A stretch of 6,892 nt of DNA, taken from contig JAJYEJ010000042.1 in the NCBI GenBank assembly GCA_021785805.1, positions 1 through 6,892 of the forward strand. Direction: 5' to 3'. Source of the stretch: Microcaldota archaeon (GTDB taxonomy: Archaea; Micrarchaeota; Micrarchaeia; Micrarchaeales; Micrarchaeaceae). The translations under genes were made by a program, and so were the position numbers. Positions 1 through 5,133 of this stretch are shown one piece after another (position 1 is the stretch's first letter; each line of letters starts with the position of its first letter). Under the pieces are notes generated by a model, which saw nothing but the letters and a program-made list of their open reading frames with translations, had not been told where the DNA came from and made no database searches.

Positions 1-14
1 GCAGCCTTCGCGGT

Positions 15-1292
15 TTAGAACCGTTTCCCGTGCGACCTTGGGGCGAAGTGGCTGTGTCCACCACCGCCACCTCTCCTGCTGCGGTCATCCCTGTCTCCAC
101 CCCTGTGAAAGCCACGCCCTCCGCCAAAATTGCGGTTCCTGAACCTGTTTCCGCTCCCGAACTCCACTCTTATGTCCTTGTATTTCGAGATATCTGGGAA
201 TATGCGCTCCATCTTTATGTTGGCGACATACTCTATGTCGCTGATCAGGTTCTTCTGCTCATACCTTATTATGGTAAATGCCCTACCGTTCTTGCCCATC
301 CTGGCAGACCTTCCTACCCTGTGCACATAGACATACGGATCATCAGGGACATCGAAGTTTATCACATCGGTCACGTCCTTTATGTCAAGACCTCTTGCCG
401 CGACGTTCGTGGCAATCAGGAATTGGGCATGCTCCCTGAAGCTCTTAAGGGACTGCTCCCTTTTTGCTTGCGTAAGACCGCCATGGAGAAGCGTCGCGTT
501 TGCCCCCTGCTTGTGCAGGAAGTCATATACTACATCAGCCTCCCTCTGGGTCTGCAAGAAGATTATCGCCTTTCCAGGCTTCTTGTCGTTTATGTAAGCG
601 AGAAGCGTGTGGAACTTGGCAGCCCCGTTGGCGACGCAGTACGAATGCTTTATGGTCGTGACCGTAACCTCCTCGGCATCACCTACCGATATGAACTCGG
701 CGTTGTTCATGTTCCTTTCTGCTATAGACTGTATCTTTGAAGGTATTGTAGCCGACAATATCATGGTCTGCCTGTTTTCAGGGGTGACGGACAAAATATC
801 CTCTATGTCTTCTATGAACCCCATATCCAGCATCGTATCGGCTTCGTCAAGCACGACTGTGCTCACATTTGATATGTCGAGCGCTCCCCTTTCCATCAAG
901 TCTATTATCCTGCCAGGGGTGCCTATCACCATGTTCGCCCCCCTTCTGAGGGCATCCATTTGTACGTTTATGGAAGCTCCCCCATACACGACAGCAATGT
1001 TAACGCCATATCCCTTTATCTTGATGGCTACGTCAGCTATCTGCAGCGCAAGCTCCCTCGTAGGGGCTATTATCAGCGCTTCGACCCTCCTACTCGCTTT
1101 TATGTTCTGCATTATCGGAATAAGGAAGGCACAGGTCTTTCCAGTGCCGGTCTTCGCCCTTACTATGATGTCCTTTCCATGCAACGCTGACGGTATCGAA
1201 AGCTCCTGCACGTCAGTAGCCTCCACCATGTTCAACCTTTTGAGCGCCGCAACTAACTCTTGCTTCAGTCCCATTTCTTCAAATCGTTTCAA
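15..1292 (-). CDS. DEAD-box ATP-dependent RNA helicase with Arg/Gly-rich tail
   Basis: This 425-residue protein should unwind or remodel RNA duplexes using ATP, for example in ribosome assembly or RNA decay. Both RecA-like lobes are complete: a Q-motif glutamine at Q29, Walker A AKTGTGKT at 46-53, APTREL at 76-81, GG at 104-105, TPGR at 125-128, DEAD at 149-152, SAT at 180-182, IIFLQT at 243-248, ATNVAARGLDI at 294-304 and HRVGRSAR at 324-331. From about residue 379 the protein becomes a basic Gly/Arg tail with two RGG triplets (397-399, 407-409), a typical nonspecific RNA-binding extension. The start is TTG at 1292: an in-frame TAG directly precedes it, a GGTG lies five bases upstream, and F4 is placed like the conserved aromatic upstream of the Q motif. 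An ATG at residue 7 (1274) would lose F4. The Q motif reads ATDVQ rather than the usual PTPIQ. It probably has its own promoter. The family is certain; the RNA substrate is unknown. Confidence 0.96.
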   Translation of the reverse strand: MKRFEEMGLKQELVAALKRLNMVEATDVQELSIPSALHGKDIIVRAKTGTGKTCAFLIPIMQNIKASRRVEALIIAPTRELALQIADVAIKIKGYGVNIAVVYGGASINVQMDALRRGANMVIGTPGRIIDLMERGALDISNVSTVVLDEADTMLDMGFIEDIEDILSVTPENRQTMILSATIPSKIQSIAERNMNNAEFISVGDAEEVTVTTIKHSYCVANGAAKFHTLLAYINDKKPGKAIIFLQTQREADVVYDFLHKQGANATLLHGGLTQAKREQSLKSFREHAQFLIATNVAARGLDIKDVTDVINFDVPDDPYVYVHRVGRSARMGKNGRAFTIIRYEQKNLISDIEYVANIKMERIFPDISKYKDIRVEFGSGNRFRNRNFGGGRGFHRGGDRDDRSRRGGGGGHSHFAPRSHGKRF

Positions 1293-1297
1293 CTAAA

Positions 1298-1301
1298 CAC
1301 C
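1298..1301 (-). promoter_or_regulatory. Ribosome-binding site of the DEAD-box helicase
   Basis: The minus strand reads GGTG, then five bases (TTTAG), then the TTG start at 1292. GGTG is complementary to the anti-Shine-Dalgarno CACC near the 3' end of archaeal 16S rRNA. It decides for the TTG over the ATG six codons further in, which has only GAAGAA before it. The spacing is the same as at the aminopeptidase gene in this window. Confidence 0.65.
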
Positions 1302-1325
1302 GTAAAAACAGAACAAGGAATAGTC

Positions 1326-1360
1326 TTAATTAAACTAGCCTCTTTGCTGTCTTATATATT
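1326..1360 (-). promoter_or_regulatory. Candidate TATA elements for the helicase gene
   Basis: The 130-base gap between the orphan gene and the helicase holds two TATA-like stretches on the minus strand. AATATATAAG (1351-1360) would place transcription start near 1329 and give a leader of about 37 bases. TTTAATTAA (about 1326-1334) would start it near 1304 and give a leader of about 12 bases that still contains GGTG. The second has the same TATA-to-start distance as the orphan gene upstream. A third AT-rich stretch, TTTTTATATG, lies at 1375-1384. I cannot choose between them by eye; that a promoter exists here is likely. Confidence 0.4.
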
Positions 1361-1379
1361 CTTCTGGATAACCACATAT

Positions 1380-1384
1380 AAAAA
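1380..1384 (-). terminator. Weak oligo-T termination candidate after the orphan gene
   Basis: About 40 bases past the orphan gene stop (1423) the transcribed strand carries a run of five T followed by ATAT. Archaeal RNA polymerase can terminate at T-rich runs without a hairpin, but five T is short, and the same bases could belong to the helicase promoter. No clear stem precedes it. Confidence 0.2.
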
Positions 1385-1422
1385 GCATTCTGTTTGGGCG
1401 ACCGCAGGATGCCGATTGACGG

Positions 1423-2112
1423 TTACAGCGCAGGGGCCATTAGGAAGCTTGATCTCAAATGGTCCAGTTTGCCCATTATATCTACGTGGAACCTGAGCGA
1501 GTCCAGCTTATGCACAAGGTCTCCTCTCGTATCCCCTGTTATGCCCCTGGATAGGTGCAGCGAGGCGAACTTCCAGTCCCACTCCTTCTGCGCCATCATC
1601 TTCTTCATGAGATCGAGTTCCTCATTTGCATACTTCTTCATAGCGGCATGCGCGACATTGCATTCTGTGCATACTCCATGACCCCATGCTGACACCATGG
1701 CTTCCCTTGTCCTCTCGAAATATGTGTGTTCAGCAACCTCTTTCTTCTCCATCACCGATAGCAGCCTTTCCCTTATCCTTATGTACCTGCCTCCCCTGGT
1801 CTTCAGCCAACGCCTAAACTCAGAATCTGGGCTGTCCCTGCCTAGGTACTTGTCTATGTTGATGGAGGTATGCCCATGCACCACAAAGAATTCAGCTAAC
1901 CACTTCGCATTCTCGTATGGAACTTTCATTCCATACTTGAGCCAGCACGTGTCTCTGAGCACGTTCGCAAATTTCTCAACGTACTCCTTGACGCATCTTG
2001 GTGCAACTCCATCTTTAAGGTTCTCTTCCAATTTTCCAACCATGTCAGGCATCGACAACGCATCTGCATTGCCCACTATGCCCACCCCTGTGTATTCCGC
2101 TACTACAGCCAT
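1423..2112 (-). CDS. Unrecognised 229-aa protein with a His/Cys cluster
   Basis: I do not recognise this protein. It appears soluble, with no signal peptide or membrane segment, and is probably mostly helical after a short hydrophobic N-terminal stretch. The most distinctive part is residues 145-155, where H145, C148, C151 and H155 form H-x2-C-x2-C-x3-H, a spacing that could bind zinc or another metal. Two further cysteines (C40, C56), a His pair (H79, H81) and six tryptophans are spread along the chain. Residues 99-125 are strongly basic (RRWLKTRGGRYIRIR and following), suggesting nucleic acid or another acidic partner, but that is inference. The ATG at 2112 is chosen over a GTG at 2118 because the GGTG ribosome-binding site would abut the GTG but sits seven bases from the ATG. 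It has its own perfect TATA box, so it is probably a single-gene unit. The unbroken frame, promoter and RBS make it a real gene; its function is unknown. Confidence 0.85.
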   Translation of the reverse strand: MAVVAEYTGVGIVGNADALSMPDMVGKLEENLKDGVAPRCVKEYVEKFANVLRDTCWLKYGMKVPYENAKWLAEFFVVHGHTSINIDKYLGRDSPDSEFRRWLKTRGGRYIRIRERLLSVMEKKEVAEHTYFERTREAMVSAWGHGVCTECNVAHAAMKKYANEELDLMKKMMAQKEWDWKFASLHLSRGITGDTRGDLVHKLDSLRFHVDIMGKLDHLRSSFLMAPAL

Positions 2113-2123
2113 CTCCACCCACC
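2113..2123 (-). promoter_or_regulatory. Tandem GGTG ribosome-binding site of the orphan gene
   Basis: The minus strand reads GGTG GGTG GAG directly before the ATG at 2112. The first GGTG has seven bases to the ATG and the second has three. A GTG start at 2118 would lie inside this signal, which argues for the ATG. Confidence 0.6.
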
Positions 2124-2146
2124 TATAATATTTTCAGCTTGGGAAA

Positions 2147-2154
2147 TATTTAAA
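2147..2154 (-). promoter_or_regulatory. TATA box of the orphan gene
   Basis: The minus strand carries TTTAAATA, an exact archaeal TATA consensus, in the 97-base gap after the aminopeptidase gene. Its centre is about 38 bases before the ATG. With the usual 26-27 base spacing, transcription would start near 2124, leaving a leader of about 12 bases that contains the GGTG repeat. The rest of the gap (2155-2209) holds nothing I recognise; no strong terminator for the aminopeptidase gene is visible. Confidence 0.65.
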
Positions 2155-2209
2155 CTATCGCATTAGATAATAGCTGTTTTCGTCATCTGTTTAAGTCGAA
2201 AGGAGATGG

Positions 2210-4744
2210 TCACTTGTCCCTGATGTTCGCCCGCATGAACGCTATGTTAGCGTTTATCTTCTCTGTTGTCTTTGCTACCGCCCTTTTTATGTCGTCTCTC
2301 ATGTTGCTCTTTTTGGAGAAGAATCTTTTGATGTCGTTAAGGGTAGACGCATCTGACACGAACGACATGTCTTCTACAAAGTGAGGCATCATAAGCGTCA
2401 CGCTGTCGTATGTATCCATCAACCGCTTCCAATTCTTTTTGGTCCACTCCCACACGACGCCATTGCCTTCCGCATTGCTTGATACCATGACGTGAAGTAT
2501 GTATGCGTCTTGTATCCTTACCTCTTTAGATAGGCTTATGCCGAGAGCCTTCCTGGCTTTTGATTCACCAGGCGCCACACCTAACGCTGCAAGGGCCTTG
2601 TTCTTGTCCTCCGGAAGGTCCCTCTTCTGATACAGTGAGAGAAGCAGTTTGTCGGTGCACTTCGGGTTGCCGCTCCTTACAGCATTCCCATATATCGGCC
2701 CTTTTATGTCGGATGGTATCCACTTGCCTTTATCCACAAATGCATTGAATATCCTGTTCGATTCGGATAATGTCTCTTTATCCCCCAATATGCCAAGCGC
2801 GCTTATTGCGATGGGCCTTAACAGGGAGTTTTCAGGATTGTCTCCATTCCTGCTTCTCCAACCTACCCTGTCAAGGATATGCTTGTGGAATTTGACGCTT
2901 AGTGCTTCGACGTCCTTGCTTAAGCTCGTATTGTGCAGCATGAGATGTAGCCAATTCAGATGGCCGGACAACTCTGATGCCGACGGATAACCGACGTCCA
3001 TGAGATATTTGCCGACGAAATCTAGATACTTCTTTAGTGGATACTGGCCGGATCTTGTCATCACGAACAGATCATTCTCTATGCCCCATGCGTCCCTATT
3101 TGTAAGTATGCCCTTCTCTATCGCCCTTCCTATCCATTCGAGCGTCTCACTGTCGTATATTACCCTGAATAATCCGGTCTGCCTGTAGTTGACCTTTACC
3201 CATTCTGCGCTTGACTTAAGGAAGTAGGATTTGCCTTTCATCAGGAATCTGCCCTCCTTCTTGCCATCGAAGTACACTATTGGTATGTTCCATCTGCCCT
3301 TCGCATGCGCCCCTGACAGGAGGAAGCGCTTCTGCTGCAGCGCATATCCCCCATCCTTTTTACCGATGCTTATCACAGGATAGCCCGGCTCCTCGATCCA
3401 TTCCTTGATAGTCTCCACTATTGGAAGTTTCACGCCGTTGGAAGCTGATGCCTCTTGAAGCGCTCTCCAGAGATCATGCTTCGTCGCGTTCGAGTATTTA
3501 TGCCGTTTAAGATATCTGCGTAGACCGTCCTTGAATACCTTCTTGCCCACAAAATCCTCAAGCATGTAAAGGACTGTGCTCCCTTTATCGTAGCTTATAC
3601 CGTCGAATATTGAGTTTGCGTCATCCGCGCTCTTCACTTCTATGTTTATCGGATGGGTCGCCATCAATTCATCAGCGTCGAACGCCCCGCTGACCCTTCT
3701 TCCGTAAAATTGGTCTATGCTCTTCCACATCTTCGTTATCTCATCGGTAAACTCATATCCTTTTATGGTGGCGAAACTTTCGTTCAACCACAGGTCGTCC
3801 CACCACTTCATGGTGACCATGTCTCCAAACCACTGGTGCGTGAACTCGTGCGCTATGGTCTCAGCTATGTGCTGCTTGCCCTGCAGCGACGTCTTTTCCT
3901 TATCACCAAGAAGATACGATTCCCTGAATGTGACAGCTCCCCAGTTCTCCATAGCGCCTGCCGCGAAGTCTGGCACGGCTATCAGATCCATCTTCGGGAG
4001 AGGATACTTTATGCCGAAGTACCTGTCAGCCATCTGGATTATAGTGATGGCGTATTCCAGTGCGAGCGCTGAAAGCTGCTTCTTCCCTGGAGTCGTGATA
4101 ACCCTTACCGGAAGCTTCCCCGCGTTGCCCTTGACGAATTCGAATTCGCCCACGCCCATGTACAGGAGGTATGATGACATCTTGGGTGTCGTTTGGAACA
4201 CGACAAGCTTCTTGCCGCCACCGATGCTTCTCTCCTCCGCTATTGGCATGTTTGATATCCCGCTCAGGGCATTGTCTATCGTCATGCTTACATCGTATAC
4301 CGCTTTCATCGAAGGCTCGTCGAAGCAGGGGAATGCCGATCTGGCGTCATTTGCTTCGAAATGGGTAGTGAGCATGACTTTCTGCTCCTTTCCATCGTTG
4401 TACCTGCTGGCATAGAATCCTGCCATCCTATCCGTGTGCATTCCGACGAACTCTACGTGTATGGTGCATTCTCCTCCGATCCGCTTTGGGATGGAGAGCA
4501 TTAACCTCTGGTGTTTCTCGTAGAGTTTAATCGCAGCGGTCGAGGATATTCCCCTGCTCGTCACTGATGCCTTCGTTATCTGAAGCTCTTTTGAGTTCAG
4601 CACGAACTCATTCGTCGGCTTCGCCACCTTTACAGTGATATCCGCTATGCCTTTGAACCTAAGCGTACTTGCATTCGGTTCGAACCATAGCTTATATCTT
4701 ATCGGAATAACATTGTCTCCTAATCTATAACGGTTTCTTTCCAC
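2210..4744 (-). CDS. M1-family zinc aminopeptidase, tricorn factor F2/F3-like
   Basis: This 844-residue cytoplasmic metallopeptidase should remove N-terminal residues from short peptides, finishing degradation begun by the proteasome or a tricorn-type protease. The N-terminal beta domain (about 1-200) carries the family signatures GFYASRY and DARSAFPCFDEP. The catalytic domain shows GAMEN at 263-267, whose Glu266 binds the substrate amino group. It also shows the zinc site HEFTH at 299-303 with third ligand E322, in the exact HEXXH-x18-E spacing, and the transition-state tyrosine Y385 in SYDKGS. From roughly residue 520 on it is a long helical domain of the kind that encloses the active site in ERAP1-like and F3-like enzymes. 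The length is slightly above my recollection of Thermoplasma F2/F3 (about 780). Start GTG at 4744 is supported by GGTG five bases upstream. It is the third gene of the operon, eight bases after the 126-aa gene. No active-site residue is missing. Residue preference (F2, F3 or other) cannot be read from sequence. Confidence 0.96.
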   Translation of the reverse strand: MERNRYRLGDNVIPIRYKLWFEPNASTLRFKGIADITVKVAKPTNEFVLNSKELQITKASVTSRGISSTAAIKLYEKHQRLMLSIPKRIGGECTIHVEFVGMHTDRMAGFYASRYNDGKEQKVMLTTHFEANDARSAFPCFDEPSMKAVYDVSMTIDNALSGISNMPIAEERSIGGGKKLVVFQTTPKMSSYLLYMGVGEFEFVKGNAGKLPVRVITTPGKKQLSALALEYAITIIQMADRYFGIKYPLPKMDLIAVPDFAAGAMENWGAVTFRESYLLGDKEKTSLQGKQHIAETIAHEFTHQWFGDMVTMKWWDDLWLNESFATIKGYEFTDEITKMWKSIDQFYGRRVSGAFDADELMATHPINIEVKSADDANSIFDGISYDKGSTVLYMLEDFVGKKVFKDGLRRYLKRHKYSNATKHDLWRALQEASASNGVKLPIVETIKEWIEEPGYPVISIGKKDGGYALQQKRFLLSGAHAKGRWNIPIVYFDGKKEGRFLMKGKSYFLKSSAEWVKVNYRQTGLFRVIYDSETLEWIGRAIEKGILTNRDAWGIENDLFVMTRSGQYPLKKYLDFVGKYLMDVGYPSASELSGHLNWLHLMLHNTSLSKDVEALSVKFHKHILDRVGWRSRNGDNPENSLLRPIAISALGILGDKETLSESNRIFNAFVDKGKWIPSDIKGPIYGNAVRSGNPKCTDKLLLSLYQKRDLPEDKNKALAALGVAPGESKARKALGISLSKEVRIQDAYILHVMVSSNAEGNGVVWEWTKKNWKRLMDTYDSVTLMMPHFVEDMSFVSDASTLNDIKRFFSKKSNMRDDIKRAVAKTTEKINANIAFMRANIRDK

Positions 4745-4749
4745 TGGAA

Positions 4750-4753
4750 CACC
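4750..4753 (-). promoter_or_regulatory. Ribosome-binding site of the aminopeptidase, overlapping a stop codon
   Basis: The minus strand reads TAGGTG, then TTCCA, then the GTG start. The TAG stop of the upstream 126-aa gene (4755-4753) shares its G with the GGTG. Ribosomes finishing the upstream gene therefore end on the initiation signal of the next, which suggests translational coupling. Confidence 0.65.
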
Positions 4754-5133
4754 TACTTGCTTTGCCTTCTCATTAACATGTCAGCCCCACCCTTGAGGCA
4801 GTACGCATGTGATCCTAACTCTCTTAGCGCCAAAACAAAATCCATTGCCATTACACCATGAAGGCATACTATGATAGATCTGTCGTATTTTTTAATGATT
4901 TCGTACAGGTTCCCTGTATTTTTACCCCCATAGAGGATGCTGTTTAATTCAACAAAGCCCACCTCAGAGACTTCGGCAACGTCGCCGAATACATCCTCTG
5001 TCACCAAAAGATTTCTGTTATCGTTTGGTATGACAAATACCTTCTTCGACACCTTTGATATTTTTATTGCGATCTCAAGATCCACGAGAGCGACATCCAC
5101 GCGATCCATATCGCCAATATTATCCAATATCAA
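4753..5133 (-). CDS. Small probable rhodanese-like protein (degenerate)
   Basis: This 126-residue protein looks like one small alpha/beta domain resembling a rhodanese. VALVDLE (14-20) matches the usual V-L-I-D-V-R strand, FVIP (33-36) the strand ending in N-I-P, and IIVC (87-90) the strand into the active loop. Cys90 opens CLHGVMA, which fits CxxGxxS/A. A helix (ALRELG) and LKGG (113-116) follow, as in Y-x-L-x-G-G of rhodaneses. The E-F/Y-x-x-G-H-I segment and the loop arginine are missing, so sulfur transfer is doubtful and a binding or regulatory role is possible. Its TTG start overlaps the TGA stop of the HerA-like gene (TTGA), suggesting coupled expression. GGTG lies two bases before this TTG and eight before a second in-frame TTG at 5127, so the true start may be 5127. 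The coding call rests on the tight operon packing; the fold assignment is moderate. Confidence 0.75.
   Translation of the reverse strand: MILDNIGDMDRVDVALVDLEIAIKISKVSKKVFVIPNDNRNLLVTEDVFGDVAEVSEVGFVELNSILYGGKNTGNLYEIIKKYDRSIIVCLHGVMAMDFVLALRELGSHAYCLKGGADMLMRRQSK

Noticed and set aside
1..14. Possible start of a tRNA or terminator beyond the helicase stop
   Set aside because: Only 14 bases are available and no stem can be formed within them.
30..740. Plus-strand open frame of 236 codons opposite the helicase
   Set aside because: It is antisense to an unambiguous helicase with all motifs, shows no recognisable domain, and has no ribosome-binding site; codon bias of the real gene leaves this frame free of stops.
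607..1296. Plus-strand open frame of 229 codons, hydrophobic and Ser/Cys-rich, opposite the helicase
   Set aside because: It looks membrane-like only because antisense readings of this gene give many Ile, Ser, Phe and Met codons; it lies fully within conserved helicase sequence.
1321..1338. Near-palindrome TAGTCTTAATTAAACTAG as an operator
   Set aside because: Only the outer four bases and part of the centre pair; it is better explained as AT-rich promoter DNA.
1697..2128. Plus-strand open frame of 143 codons opposite the orphan gene
   Set aside because: The minus-strand frame is longer and has a perfect TATA box and GGTG site; the plus frame has neither and shows an antisense-like Ser/Leu composition.
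2134..2190. Possible C/D-box small RNA on the minus strand (AGATGAC near 2181-2190, CTGA at 2134-2137)
   Set aside because: The C box fits poorly, no C'/D' boxes are visible, and the region overlaps the TATA box of the orphan gene.
3717..4415. Plus-strand open frame of 232 codons opposite the aminopeptidase
   Set aside because: It covers the GAMEN and HEXXH region of the aminopeptidase on the other strand, so it is a shadow.
5108..5133. Repeated CCAATAT (twice within about 15 bases) at the start of the 126-aa gene
   Set aside because: Two short AT-rich copies inside codons for Asp/Asn/Ile; likely chance.
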